A DNA stretch of 64,000 nucleotides from the NCBI GenBank assembly GCA_947452295.1, contig CANGCK010000007.1, positions 20,419-84,418 on the forward strand, read 5' to 3'. Shown piece after piece: positions 46,561 to 55,997 of this stretch. The translations under genes were made by a program, and so were the position numbers. Each line of letters begins with the position of its first letter. The first letter of the stretch is position 1. Origin of the DNA: Sphingobacteriia bacterium. Lineage in GTDB: Bacteria; Bacteroidota; Bacteroidia; Chitinophagales; Chitinophagaceae. The notes under the pieces are model-generated. The model saw nothing but the letters and a program-made list of their open reading frames with translations. It was not told where the DNA came from and did not search any database.

Positions 46561-46743
46561 GTGCTTATCTATATTGTTTTTTAATGGTCACATGTTATTC
46601 GCTAAATATACATTTTTAGCTGTTTTGCATACTTTGATGATGGCTCATTTCATGTGCTTATTTATATTGTTTTTTAATGGTCATATGTAATTTGCAAAAT
46701 ATACATTTTCTACTGTTTTGTATACTTTATTGATGGTTCATTG
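46558..46743. repeat. Two tandem copies of a 93-bp unit upstream of ruvC
   Basis: The units 46558-46650 and 46651-46743 are aligned without gaps over their length and differ at scattered positions, so they are an aged tandem duplication. Both begin with CATGTGCTTAT and contain TATATTGTTTTTTAATGGTCA and AAATATACATTTT. The flanking gap 46561-46870 (310 bases) between ruvC and the UPF0104 gene holds no other gene that I can see. The first unit includes the ruvC ATG (complement of CAT), so the array carries the promoter region. Confidence 0.88.
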
Positions 46744-46847
46744 CATGTACGCATGTTTTAGTTTATCTTATTTGTTTTGTTGATCGATTTGTCGAAATTA
46801 AGTCATTATATATACAATGCTTAACAGTTATAGATTATTGTATACTG

Positions 46848-46855
46848 TATCTTTG
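46848..46855 (+). promoter_or_regulatory. Putative -7 element of the UPF0104 gene
   Basis: TATCTTTG matches TAnnTTTG exactly, 15 bases before the TTG start at 46871. No -33 TTG at standard spacing. Confidence 0.45.
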
Positions 46856-46870
46856 TAAAAAGATACTTAC

Positions 46871-47860
46871 TTGACAAAACAGCAAAAAAACATTTTAAAT
46901 TACATCATCGGTCCTGTCCTTTTTGTTTGGTTATCGTATTCTATTTACGAACAAATTCAACATCAAAAAGATGTTCAGCAATCCTGGGGTATAATTAAAG
47001 ATGCATTACATCAATCTAATGCCTGGATTTTTGTTGCTGTAATTGGCTTGATGCTGGTAAACTGGGGAATAGAAGCCCGTAAATGGCAATTGCAAATACG
47101 GGGGGTAGAAAAAATATCGTTTATCAGCGCATTTAGGGCCATTTTAGCTGGTCAGGCATTGGGTTTCAATACAATTAATAGAGTAGGAGAATCAGCTGGC
47201 AGAGCAGCTTTTTTAGAAGATGGCAATCGAATGAGAGGGGTTGTACTTTCATTTGTAGGGAGTATGGCACAAATTATTGTAACGTTTGTGATGGGGGCTT
47301 TGTCACTACTTTATATGCGATTGTTTATTCTAGATATCCATCAACAATTAGATGTATTGTCTATATTTTGGCTAGATGGATTAATCTATGTAATTACTGT
47401 TGGCGTCATTTTATTTACACTGGCCTATTTTAAACTAGCCGGATTAATTGAGCTATTAGAAAAAATACCATTTGTAGCTAGGCATCGTTTTTTTGTAGAG
47501 AAGCTGGAAGATTTTCATTGGAAAGAATTAATTAGGATCCTTTCCCTTTCATTTGCACGATACTTTGTTTTTTTATTTCAATATTATTTGTTACTCAGTG
47601 TTTTTCATGTAAATGTATTTTGGCTCGATGGATTTGCTTTGGTTGGTGTGATGTTTTTGGTTTTGGCCATAGTGCCTACTATTGCATTAGCTGAATTAGG
47701 TTTTAGAGGAAAAGTGAGTTTATTATTATTTAGCATATTAAGCAGTAATAATATAGGCATTATTGCAACTGCAGCAGGAATTTGGATTATTAACTTAATA
47801 TTACCAGCAATTGCCGGCAGTTTATTTATATTAGGTCTACGGTTTTTCAGAAATAAATAA
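46871..47860 (+). CDS. Lysylphosphatidylglycerol synthase TM region / UPF0104-like membrane protein
   Basis: The 329-residue protein has about eight membrane helices (WIFVAVIGLMLVNWGIEA, FVGSMAQIIVTFVMGALSLLY, GLIYVITVGVILFTLAYF and others). The AILAGQALGFNTINRVGESAGRAAFL segment is like the conserved G-x4-P/N region of the MprF/AglD flippase-type domain. The soluble synthetase domain of MprF is absent, so it is probably a lipid-transporting membrane protein of unknown substrate. The start is TTG, as no ATG lies near the first helix. The DUF3108 gene follows after seven bases, so the two are likely one operon. Confidence 0.82.
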   Translation: MTKQQKNILNYIIGPVLFVWLSYSIYEQIQHQKDVQQSWGIIKDALHQSNAWIFVAVIGLMLVNWGIEARKWQLQIRGVEKISFISAFRAILAGQALGFNTINRVGESAGRAAFLEDGNRMRGVVLSFVGSMAQIIVTFVMGALSLLYMRLFILDIHQQLDVLSIFWLDGLIYVITVGVILFTLAYFKLAGLIELLEKIPFVARHRFFVEKLEDFHWKELIRILSLSFARYFVFLFQYYLLLSVFHVNVFWLDGFALVGVMFLVLAIVPTIALAELGFRGKVSLLLFSILSSNNIGIIATAAGIWIINLILPAIAGSLFILGLRFFRNK

Positions 47861-47867
47861 TTGTACC

Positions 47868-48659
47868 ATGAAGCCTTTTTTAATATTACTGATATCGGTA
47901 ATACTTTTCTCCTCTTTTTTTGTAGGGGACGATTTTTGCAGTGCTAAAAACAGCGCTTTTCAGGCGGGTGAAAGTATCGACTTTAATATTTTTTACTCTG
48001 TTATTGGTTTGTATGTAAATGCAGGCACCGCTAACTTTTCGGTAGGGTTAGAAAAAATGGGGTCAAAACCTGTTTACCACGTCATAGGAAATGGCACTTC
48101 TAATTCTCGTTACGATTGGATTTTTAAAGTGCGCGATACTTACGAATCATATATAGATACTGCAACATTACAACCTTTAAAATTTTTGAGAAATGTTGAA
48201 GAAGGTGGCTATAAAATAAATGAAAACGTAACATTTAACAAAGTAGTAAATACTGCAATTTCTAATAAAGGTGTAGTGAAGATACCAGCTTGTATACAAG
48301 ATGTATTGAGTGCTATTTATTACGCCCGTAATATAGATTATTCTAAGTATCAAATAGACGATAAAATACCATTTAGTATGTTTTTAGACAATGAGGTATA
48401 CAATCTTTACATTAAATATTTAGGGAAAGAAGAAGTAAAAACTCGCTATGGAAAATTCCATGCAATTAAATTCAGTCCGTTACTTGTTAAAGGAACCATC
48501 TTTTCTGGTGGAGAAAAAATGACTGTTTGGGTATCCGATGATGCCAATCATATTCCATTACGAATTGAAAGTCCTATATCTGTGGGTAGTGTTAAAGTAG
48601 ATATGATGGGTTATCATAACTTGCGTTATCCACTTAGCTCAATGATTTCATTTCGTTAA
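47868..48659 (+). CDS. DUF3108 family secreted protein
   Basis: The 263-residue protein has a signal peptide (FLILLISVILFSSFFVG). The mature part follows DUF3108: FQAGESIDFNIFYSVIGLYVNAGTANFSV, YDWIFKVRDTYESYID, LQPLKFLRNVEEGGYK and the closing WVSDDANHIPLRIESPISVGSVKVDM. It is a periplasmic or outer-membrane-facing beta-rich protein of unknown function. Its partner is the UPF0104-like membrane protein seven bases upstream. Confidence 0.88.
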   Translation: MKPFLILLISVILFSSFFVGDDFCSAKNSAFQAGESIDFNIFYSVIGLYVNAGTANFSVGLEKMGSKPVYHVIGNGTSNSRYDWIFKVRDTYESYIDTATLQPLKFLRNVEEGGYKINENVTFNKVVNTAISNKGVVKIPACIQDVLSAIYYARNIDYSKYQIDDKIPFSMFLDNEVYNLYIKYLGKEEVKTRYGKFHAIKFSPLLVKGTIFSGGEKMTVWVSDDANHIPLRIESPISVGSVKVDMMGYHNLRYPLSSMISFR

Positions 48660-48675
48660 TATTTCCTGCCATCTA

Positions 48676-49545
48676 TTATAAGTTCGCTAACGAAAAGGTT
48701 TCTTTAACCCTAATTCCCTTGTTGGTGTGCTGTAATGTGCAACATTCATTAACAGGATCATGTTCAAAAAATAATATATAGTTATTATCTACGGCTTCTT
48801 GAAGAAAAGATTTTTTTTCTTTAAGTGTGGTTAAAGGAAACATGTCATACCCCATAATATATGGAAGAGGTATATGGGCAACCGATGGCAATAAATCTGC
48901 CATATACACGATGGTTTTTCCCTTATATTGAACTTGAGGGAGCATCATTGCGCGGGTATGACCGTTTACAAATCGCACTTGTACATCATGTATAAATGGG
49001 GAAGTACCTAATCGATTGTTTTCATCAAATTCAGCAATGGGTAACGCTACCATTTTTAATCGTCCTGTTGCTTCAATTGGCAATATATTTTCTTTTAAAA
49101 AGGAAGCTTTTTCTCTCTCGTTCGGCAATACTGCCCAATCCCAATGAGCAGTATTACTCCAATATGTAGCATTCGGAAAGGCATCGCTCAAAGTATTTTC
49201 ATTTTTCAGTATGCTGCCACCACAATGGTCAAAGTGTAAATGGGTATGAAATACGTCGGTAATATCATTTGTTGTAAAACCATATTGGGCTAATGATGTT
49301 TGTAATGAGTCATTGCCGTTTAAGTAATAGCGGCTAAAGAATTTTTCGTCTTGCTTATTGCCCATGCCTGTATCAACTAATATGAGTCGATTGTCGGTTT
49401 CAATCAATAAACTTCTGAGTGCCCAGTTGCACATATTATTTTCATCGGCAGGGTTAAGTGAATTCCATAAGCTCTTGGGTACCACACCAAACATTGCTCC
49501 ACCATCTAGCTTAAAAAATCCGGTATTAACACTATACAATTTCAT
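48676..49545 (-). CDS. MBL-fold metallo-hydrolase
   Basis: The 289-residue cytoplasmic hydrolase has the zinc-binding HTHLHFDHCGG (HxHxDH motif at about residues 100-106), with LVDTGMGNKQ before it, FVNGHTRAMM (third His), YMADLLP (bridging Asp) and FFEHDP (last His). It is of the AHL-lactonase/AttM-like general subgroup, but substrate cannot be assigned. Its first 14 bases overlap the end of the MFS gene on the same strand, so the two are translated in one unit. Confidence 0.92.
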   Translation of the reverse strand: MKLYSVNTGFFKLDGGAMFGVVPKSLWNSLNPADENNMCNWALRSLLIETDNRLILVDTGMGNKQDEKFFSRYYLNGNDSLQTSLAQYGFTTNDITDVFHTHLHFDHCGGSILKNENTLSDAFPNATYWSNTAHWDWAVLPNEREKASFLKENILPIEATGRLKMVALPIAEFDENNRLGTSPFIHDVQVRFVNGHTRAMMLPQVQYKGKTIVYMADLLPSVAHIPLPYIMGYDMFPLTTLKEKKSFLQEAVDNNYILFFEHDPVNECCTLQHTNKGIRVKETFSLANL

Positions 49546-50848
49546 TTTTTACTATTTTTTTTTGTGTAGCTGCAGCCGAAATAAGTACTATTAAACCAAT
49601 AATAAAAAATATGGCCAATACCAATACTGAATTTCTTTGTGAACCCGAAAATTCGCTGATATAGCCAAAGCTGAACATGCCGATAACTATCGATATTTTT
49701 TCTGTCACATCATAAAAGCTAAAGAAAGAAGTAGTGTCTTTGGTTTCGGGCATTAATTTGGCATATGTACTTCTGCTGAGCGACTGAATGCCCCCCATTA
49801 TAAAACCCACCATTATAGCTAAGCCATAAAATTCGTTAACGCCATTGCGGGGTAAATTGTATCCAACATAACAAAGTAAAACCCATAAAAATACTGTAAT
49901 TAACAAAGCATTGAAGTTGCCCAGTTTTTTGGATAAAAATGCAATACAATATGCACCAGGAATAGCTATTAATTGAATCATTAAAATAGCGATAATTAAT
50001 TTCTCTGTAGGTATATTTAATTCGCTTTTACCATATAATGTTGCCACCAACATCACTGTTTGCACTCCCATATTAAAAAAGAAAAAAGCCAGTAAGAATC
50101 GCTTTAAAACAGGCATTTGCTTAACTTGTTTCCATACTTTGCTAAGTTCATTGTAACCTTTGGTAAATACATGGTGTTTATCTGTTCCAATAGGAGTACT
50201 GTTGGGCAGTCTTCTAAGAGAAAACTGGCCAAATCCCCACCACCAAATCCCCACTAACAAAAAGGATACTTGCGATGCTTTACCTACTGTTATGCCAAAT
50301 GTGTTGGGAGAGAGTACAAATACAAAACAGATAACTTGTAATATCATACTGCCTATATAGCCCATAGAAAAGCCTTTAGCACTTACCCTGTCTTGATCTT
50401 CGGGCGCCGCAATTTCGGGTAAAAAAGAATTATAAAATACCAGACTGCTCCAAAAGCCTACACAGGCAAATACCAAGCAAAGCAAACCATATAAAAGGTT
50501 GGTTTTATCAAAAAAGAACATTAATGAGCATGCAATACTTCCCATTGTACAGAAAAAAAATAAAAATTTCTTTTTATTACCTCTATAATCTGCAATCGAC
50601 GATAGCAATGGCGATATGAGGGCTACAATAATAAAAGCTACTGAAAGGGCATAATTATACAAGGATGTATTTACATATTCTCTTCCTAAAAACTTAACGG
50701 TGTCTTGTGTTGTATTGGGATTACCATCTCCTGTAATGGCTTCGAAATAAGCCGGAAAAATGGTGGAGGTTATTACTAAATTATACACGCTATTGGCCCA
50801 GTCGTACATGGCCCAGCCGTTAATTACTTTTTTACTGGCACTTTTCAT
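49532..50848 (-). CDS. MFS transporter of the UMF1/Atg22-like family
   Basis: The 438-residue protein has about 12 helices. The N-terminal NGWAMYDWANSVYNLVITSTIFPAYF is the mark of the UMF1 (Atg22-like) group, and LPEIAAPEDQDRVSAKGFSMGYIGS and GGIQSLSRSTYAKLMPETKDTTSFFSFYD are its loop motifs. Yeast Atg22 exports amino acids from the vacuole; bacterial members are uncharacterised. It comes before the MBL hydrolase in a minus-strand unit and 23 bases after uppP on the same strand, so uppP, MFS and MBL may be one transcript. Confidence 0.92.
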   Translation of the reverse strand: MKSASKKVINGWAMYDWANSVYNLVITSTIFPAYFEAITGDGNPNTTQDTVKFLGREYVNTSLYNYALSVAFIIVALISPLLSSIADYRGNKKKFLFFFCTMGSIACSLMFFFDKTNLLYGLLCLVFACVGFWSSLVFYNSFLPEIAAPEDQDRVSAKGFSMGYIGSMILQVICFVFVLSPNTFGITVGKASQVSFLLVGIWWWGFGQFSLRRLPNSTPIGTDKHHVFTKGYNELSKVWKQVKQMPVLKRFLLAFFFFNMGVQTVMLVATLYGKSELNIPTEKLIIAILMIQLIAIPGAYCIAFLSKKLGNFNALLITVFLWVLLCYVGYNLPRNGVNEFYGLAIMVGFIMGGIQSLSRSTYAKLMPETKDTTSFFSFYDVTEKISIVIGMFSFGYISEFSGSQRNSVLVLAIFFIIGLIVLISAAATQKKIVKNEIV

Positions 50849-50871
50849 AGGGGGAAGGTTTATTGAAGTAA

Positions 50872-51669
50872 TTATTTTAAATGACCGCTATATATTAATA
50901 CAATGAGTATAATTCCTACAATTATTCGGTACCATCCAAAATAGCGAAAGCCATATTTTTGTAAGAATCCAATAAAAAATTTAATAGCTAATAAAGCTAC
51001 TACAAATGCTACCAGGTTGCCAATTCCAAGAATCAACAAATTGCTTTTATTGGTAAGTAATTCAGGTGTTGTTTTAAATGCTTTCAGCAATTTATAACCT
51101 GTTGCAGCCGCCATGGTGGGCACTGCTAAGAAAAAAGAAAATTCGGCGGCTAAATTCCTGCTGAGTTTTTGTTGCATACCGCCAATAATACTTGCGGCAC
51201 TCCGGCTAACTCCCGGTATCATGGCAATACATTGCCATAAGCCAATGATTATTGCTTTACGGTAGCTGATGTTTTCTTCGCTTTCTATAGTAGGTGCAGC
51301 AAATAATTTATCTACAAATAACAAAATAATACCACCAACTAATAGGGTTATAGAAACGGTTAACGGACTTTCTAATAAGGCATCAATTTTGTCGTTCAAT
51401 AAGGCACCTAAAACCAGTGCCGGTACTACAGCAATCAATAGTTTTATATAAAATCCCCAACGGTTGAGCGGAAAAAATCTTTTTCTATACAATACCAATA
51501 CCGAAAGTATGGCACCCAACTGGATAGCTATTTCAAATAATTTGGTAAAATCGTCTTTCGCAATACCCATAAATGAGCTGGCAATAATCATGTGACCGGT
51601 AGAAGATATAGGTAAAAATTCAGTAACTCCTTCTATAACAGCAATTACAATAGATTCAACAATTGTCAT
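50872..51669 (-). CDS. uppP: Undecaprenyl-diphosphatase
   Basis: UppP (BacA) removes a phosphate from undecaprenyl diphosphate to recycle the lipid carrier for cell-wall synthesis. The 265-residue membrane protein has [16 protein letters not shown], the acidic [21 protein letters not shown] and the [14 protein letters not shown] active-site loop. About eight helices are present. It lies downstream of ftsX and DUF3098, a recurrent Bacteroidota cluster, with a terminator between DUF3098 and uppP. Confidence 0.96.
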   Translation of the reverse strand: MTIVESIVIAVIEGVTEFLPISSTGHMIIASSFMGIAKDDFTKLFEIAIQLGAILSVLVLYRKRFFPLNRWGFYIKLLIAVVPALVLGALLNDKIDALLESPLTVSITLLVGGIILLFVDKLFAAPTIESEENISYRKAIIIGLWQCIAMIPGVSRSAASIIGGMQQKLSRNLAAEFSFFLAVPTMAAATGYKLLKAFKTTPELLTNKSNLLILGIGNLVAFVVALLAIKFFIGFLQKYGFRYFGWYRIIVGIILIVLIYSGHLK

Positions 51670-51733
51670 AAGGTTGGTTTATATTAATCTTTTCAATGAT
51701 TAAATATATAGTTTCTGGGCTGAATAGCGCATT

Positions 51734-51758
51734 AAAAAAGCGGTAATCCTACCGCTTT
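51734..51758 (-). terminator. Terminator downstream of the DUF3098 gene
   Basis: AAAGCGGTA pairs with TACCGCTTT around a four-base loop, with a T-run following on the minus strand. It separates DUF3098 from uppP. Confidence 0.78.
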
Positions 51759-51786
51759 ATTTATTTATAGTTAATTTCTGTTGAAA

Positions 51787-52059
51787 TTATGCTTCTTTTG
51801 TGCTTTTTTTGAAAATCGCAAAAACTTCTACCAATAAACCAATTACCACCAAAATAGGTGCAATGGTAATTCTGGTGGTGCCATATACCTCATTGGTATT
51901 AAACTCATTAGGATCGGCACTTTTACCACCACTCATCAAAATCATTCCCAAGGCAATAATCACACCGCCAATGATCATCCATGTATAATTGTCTTTAGCA
52001 AATAAACTATAAGGTTTACCAAGCGCTTTATTTACTGTTTTAGTGGTTGCTTTACTCAT
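51787..52059 (-). CDS. DUF3098 family small membrane protein
   Basis: The 90-residue protein has two membrane helices (TWMIIGGVIIALGMILMSGG and ITIAPILVVIGLLVEVFAIF) joined by a polar loop with DPNEFNTNEVYGTTRI, the family hallmark. It is conserved in Bacteroidota between ftsX and uppP, so a link to cell division or envelope synthesis is likely but not shown. Confidence 0.92.
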   Translation of the reverse strand: MSKATTKTVNKALGKPYSLFAKDNYTWMIIGGVIIALGMILMSGGKSADPNEFNTNEVYGTTRITIAPILVVIGLLVEVFAIFKKSTKEA

Positions 52060-52163
52060 GTTTGTTGTTTTGTATTAATAAATTTATCAATTATTTATGG
52101 AATTGTAGCACATTTTGGCTGATTGCTACCTTTTTTTCTGCATGCTACTTTTTACTTTTGAAT

Positions 52164-53039
52164 TTAATAAAGTTCATCTAATTTCATTTTCAAGTATTTC
52201 AGTACGCTTCTATAGGTGCTAACAACCGAAATGCCTACTCCTAATACAATTAATCCGCCAAACAAAAGCAGGGTATGTTGCATATCCCTAATGGCTTTTA
52301 ATTGCGGAAATTGACTTTCAGCCCATCCAATTAAAGTAAAAAGTAGCGTAATTGCAATTGCCGAGCTAATCAAGCCATTTATTAAAGCCCTTATATTCAG
52401 CGGCGTAGAAATAAAGCCCCTCGTTGCTCCCACCATTTGCATAGTTTTAATTAAAAAACGATTGCTAAACATAGCTAAACGTATAGTATTGTCAATACTA
52501 ACTATCACAATTAAACTCAAAAATATGGCTACTACTAAAAAAATAAGGCCAATTTTAGCGCTTCTCTCATTAAGGTTATTGACCAAAGTTTGCGGATATT
52601 GCAAATCGGTAATTTGTGTGCCATAAGCTTGCATCAGCTCATTGCCTATTTGAGCTAAACTGTCTTTATTTACATAGGCAGCTTTTGCATAAAAATCAAT
52701 GCTTTCAGGCAATGGATTTACATCTAAAATTTTAGCCCAGTCTTCATTGTTTTCTTTATTCCAAATTTCTTTTGCAGAATTTTTATCTACATAAAGCACA
52801 TCTTTTGCATAAGGTTTAGAAGCAATAAATTGTTGGATTTGATTGATTGTATCCTTATTAAGTGTTCGTAAATAAGCACTTAATCGGATATCTTCTTTAA
52901 AGGCATTACCTACCGAATGGAGGTTCAGGAAGAACCAGCCCATGATACCCATAATAAAAAGCACAATCGATACTCCAACGATAGTATATAAATAGTTGGG
53001 CTTACTTCTTTTTAATGATGATTTTGCGTTAACTGCCAT
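52164..53039 (-). CDS. ftsX: Cell division protein FtsX-like permease
   Basis: FtsX is the membrane partner of the ATPase FtsE and controls cell-wall hydrolases at division. The 291-residue protein has four helices (YTIVGVSIVLFIMGIMGWFFL, IGLIFLVVAIFLSLIVIVS, LISSAIAITLLFTLIGW, LLLFGGLIVLGVGISVV). A periplasmic domain between helices 1 and 2 contains SAYLRTLNKD and YVDKNSAKEIWNKE. FtsE is not adjacent, as usual in this phylum. A -7 box lies about 63 bases upstream. Confidence 0.92.
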   Translation of the reverse strand: MAVNAKSSLKRSKPNYLYTIVGVSIVLFIMGIMGWFFLNLHSVGNAFKEDIRLSAYLRTLNKDTINQIQQFIASKPYAKDVLYVDKNSAKEIWNKENNEDWAKILDVNPLPESIDFYAKAAYVNKDSLAQIGNELMQAYGTQITDLQYPQTLVNNLNERSAKIGLIFLVVAIFLSLIVIVSIDNTIRLAMFSNRFLIKTMQMVGATRGFISTPLNIRALINGLISSAIAITLLFTLIGWAESQFPQLKAIRDMQHTLLLFGGLIVLGVGISVVSTYRSVLKYLKMKLDELY

Positions 53040-53101
53040 GGATTTGTCTGCTATTTTTTTATTTGTGGGTTAATCAAACCATTGTAATAAACCAACAAGC
53101 A

Positions 53102-53109
53102 CAAATGTA
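53102..53109 (-). promoter_or_regulatory. Putative -7 element of ftsX
   Basis: The minus strand reads TACATTTG, an exact TAnnTTTG match, 63 bases before the ftsX start. It faces away from a matching box for leuS at 53131. Confidence 0.4.
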
Positions 53110-53130
53110 CGGTTTTGATGGCTAATGACT

Positions 53131-53138
53131 TACATTTG
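53131..53138 (+). promoter_or_regulatory. Putative -7 element of leuS
   Basis: TACATTTG matches TAnnTTTG exactly, 88 bases before the leuS ATG. It gives a longer leader than the other promoters in this window. Confidence 0.4.
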
Positions 53139-53225
53139 CAGCCACTAAAACACTATTTTGTTAGATGAATTAAGCTGTTTTAGCATGGTATTACGTTAAA
53201 GAAATGTAAATAAACGAATCCCTTC

Positions 53226-55997
53226 ATGGAGTATCAATTTAGAGCCATAGAACAAAAATGGCAAGAAAGCTGGAAAAAAAGCAAGGCATATCAGGTAAAT
53301 AATAATAGTGATAAGCCAAAATTTTATGTATTAGATATGTTTCCTTATCCAAGTGGTGCAGGTTTACATGTAGGACATCCACTTGGGTATATCGCTTCTG
53401 ATATTTATAGTCGATTTAAACGACTTAAAGGTTTTAATGTGTTACATCCAATGGGTTATGATGCGTTTGGATTGCCGGCCGAACAATATGCAATTGAGCA
53501 TGGTGTTCATCCTGCTATTAGTACAGTTAACAATATCAATACGTTTAGAAAACAGTTAGATAATATTGGGTTTTCTTATGATTGGGATAGAGAAGTAAGA
53601 ACTTGTGATGCTGGCTATTACAAATGGACTCAATGGATTTTCTTGCAATTATTTGGGTCCTTTTTTAATCGTCTTACCCAAAAAGCAGAAAATATTGAAA
53701 GTGTTTTAGTTAAGTCGTTTGAAGAAGTAGGTAATACGCTGCATGTTTGTCCAGCAAATGATAAACTTACATTTACTGCATCCGAATGGAAAGCTTTTTC
53801 CCAAAAAGAGCAACAAGATATTTTAATGCATTACCGACTTGCTTTTTGCGGTCATGGAGAAGTAAATTGGTGCGAAGCATTGGGTACTGTATTAGCTAAT
53901 GATGAAGTAGTGAATGGTGTAAGCGAAAGAGGCGGACATCCTGTAATTAAGAAAAAACTGCGGCAATGGTATTTGCGTATTACCGAATATGCCGATAGAT
54001 TGGTAACCGGTCTCGAGCAGATAGAATTTAGTGATGCAATGAAAGAAATGCAAACCAACTGGATCGGCAAAAGCTATGGCGCCGAAATTGATTTTGCTAT
54101 TCAAACTACCGATGCGCAAATAGATATCCCATTAACTGTTTATACTACTAGGCCGGATACGATTTTCGGAGTTGACTTTATGGTAATCGCTCCAGAACAT
54201 TCATTGATTGAACAAATAACCTCAGCAGAGCAAAAATCTTCTGTGGAAGATTATATTGCGTATGTTAACAGCAGAAGCGACAGAGAGCGCCAAGCGGAGA
54301 AAAAAATAACAGGTTGCTTTACCGGTGCTTTTGCAATCAATCCATTTAATGGAGTAAAAATTCCTATTTGGATTTCGGAATATGTATTAGCTGGCTATGG
54401 TACAGGCGCAATTATGGCGGTACCTTGTGGTGATGAACGCGATTTTAAATTTGCGCAACACTTTAACATCCCAATCACCAATATTTTAGGCGATTTGTTT
54501 GATGGAAAGGAAGCTAATAACACGAAGGATGCCAAGCTTACTAATAGCGATTTTTTGAATGGTATAATTATGCGCGATGCGATAGAAATAGTTATCAATA
54601 AATTGGTGGAGAAGGGTATTGGGAAAAAGAAAACCAACTTTAAAATGCGAGATGCGGCTTTTAGCAGACAACGCTATTGGGGTGAACCTTTTCCTGTCAT
54701 TTGGAAAGATGGCATCGCTTTCCCACTATCAGAAAATCAACTCCCTCTACTATTACCAGAAGTAGATAGCTATAGTCCCGGACCTGAAGGCGAAGGTCCT
54801 CTAGCCAATATTGCAGAATGGACCAGTCAACAATTGGAAACCAACACCATGCCTGGTTATGCTGGTAGTAGTTGGTACTTTCTTCGTTATATGGATCCAC
54901 ACAATAACCAAACATTTTGCGATAGAAAAGTAAGCGATTATTGGAACCAGGTAGATTTATACATTGGCGGTACCGAGCACGCTGTTGGTCATTTGTTGTA
55001 CAGCAGAATGTGGACCAAAGCGCTGTTCGACTTAGGACATATAGGTTTTGACGAACCATTTAGGAAACTATTGAATCAGGGAATGATTCAGGGAAGTAGT
55101 CGATTTGTTTATCGCGATAAAAACAATACTAACCAGTTTATTTCTGCTGGGTTAATCGACAAATACGATACACATCCAATTCATGTAGATGTTAATATGG
55201 TAGACGGGATTGAGTTAGATGTTGACGCCTTTAAAAAATGGCGCAATGGAGAATATGCCAACGCTTCGTTTGTATTAGAAGCTGGTAAATACAACTGCGG
55301 CACAGAAGTAGAGAAAATGTCGAAATCTAAATTCAATACAGTAAACCCAGATGTGTTGGTAGAAAAATATGGTGCCGATACATTTAGGATGTATGAAATG
55401 TTTTTAGGACCAGTAGACCAAAGTAAACCTTGGGATACCAAAGGAATAGAGGGGGTTCATCGCTTCCTGAAAAAATGCTGGCGTTTATTTTTTGATGAGA
55501 TGAAAGGCAAAGTGTGGAATGATGAAAAAGCCACAGCCGATGAATTAAAAGTGTTGCATAAAACCATCAAAAAAATAGAAGATGATACAGAGCGCTATAG
55601 TTTTAATACTGCAGTAAGTACTTTTATGATTTGTGTGAATGAATTGAGCGACTTAAAATGTTTCAAAAAAGAAATCCTATCTCAATTACTCATTTTGCTT
55701 ACACCATATGCACCTCATATTAGCGAAGAATTGTGGTCTGCATTAGGCAATGAAGGATCTATATTAAACGCATCCTACCCTGTGTTCGATGCGCAATACG
55801 TTACCGAGTCTTCTAAAGAATATCCGGTTAGTATTAATGGAAGAGTAAGAACAAACATTAATATTGCATTAGATGCTACTCCAGCACAAGTAGAAGAAAT
55901 AGTAATGGCCAATGAATTGGTGCGGAAATGGATGGAAGGAAAGCCATCAAAGAAATTTATTTTTGTAAAAGGAAAGATGATCAATGTTGTTATTTAA
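53226..55997 (+). CDS. leuS: Leucyl-tRNA synthetase
   Basis: This class I synthetase charges tRNA-Leu. HIGH is HVGH (residues 48-51), and KMSKS is present as EKMSKSKFN (about 695-700). The CP1 editing domain has TTRPDTIFGVDFMV and GTGAIMAVPCGDERDFKFA with the conserved Asp of editing. The length of 923 exceeds E. coli's 860 because of an insertion of about 60 residues after WTQWIFLQLFGSFFN (residues about 150-205), seen in Bacteroidota LeuRS. A C-terminal tRNA-binding domain ends KFIFVKGKMINVVI. Its stop overlaps the next gene by 14 bases. Confidence 0.97.
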   Translation: MEYQFRAIEQKWQESWKKSKAYQVNNNSDKPKFYVLDMFPYPSGAGLHVGHPLGYIASDIYSRFKRLKGFNVLHPMGYDAFGLPAEQYAIEHGVHPAISTVNNINTFRKQLDNIGFSYDWDREVRTCDAGYYKWTQWIFLQLFGSFFNRLTQKAENIESVLVKSFEEVGNTLHVCPANDKLTFTASEWKAFSQKEQQDILMHYRLAFCGHGEVNWCEALGTVLANDEVVNGVSERGGHPVIKKKLRQWYLRITEYADRLVTGLEQIEFSDAMKEMQTNWIGKSYGAEIDFAIQTTDAQIDIPLTVYTTRPDTIFGVDFMVIAPEHSLIEQITSAEQKSSVEDYIAYVNSRSDRERQAEKKITGCFTGAFAINPFNGVKIPIWISEYVLAGYGTGAIMAVPCGDERDFKFAQHFNIPITNILGDLFDGKEANNTKDAKLTNSDFLNGIIMRDAIEIVINKLVEKGIGKKKTNFKMRDAAFSRQRYWGEPFPVIWKDGIAFPLSENQLPLLLPEVDSYSPGPEGEGPLANIAEWTSQQLETNTMPGYAGSSWYFLRYMDPHNNQTFCDRKVSDYWNQVDLYIGGTEHAVGHLLYSRMWTKALFDLGHIGFDEPFRKLLNQGMIQGSSRFVYRDKNNTNQFISAGLIDKYDTHPIHVDVNMVDGIELDVDAFKKWRNGEYANASFVLEAGKYNCGTEVEKMSKSKFNTVNPDVLVEKYGADTFRMYEMFLGPVDQSKPWDTKGIEGVHRFLKKCWRLFFDEMKGKVWNDEKATADELKVLHKTIKKIEDDTERYSFNTAVSTFMICVNELSDLKCFKKEILSQLLILLTPYAPHISEELWSALGNEGSILNASYPVFDAQYVTESSKEYPVSINGRVRTNINIALDATPAQVEEIVMANELVRKWMEGKPSKKFIFVKGKMINVVI

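Noticed and set aside
53040-53225. T-box or leader peptide upstream of leuS
   Set aside because: No leucine-codon-rich short ORF or T-box core was seen in the leader, and neither is expected in this phylum.
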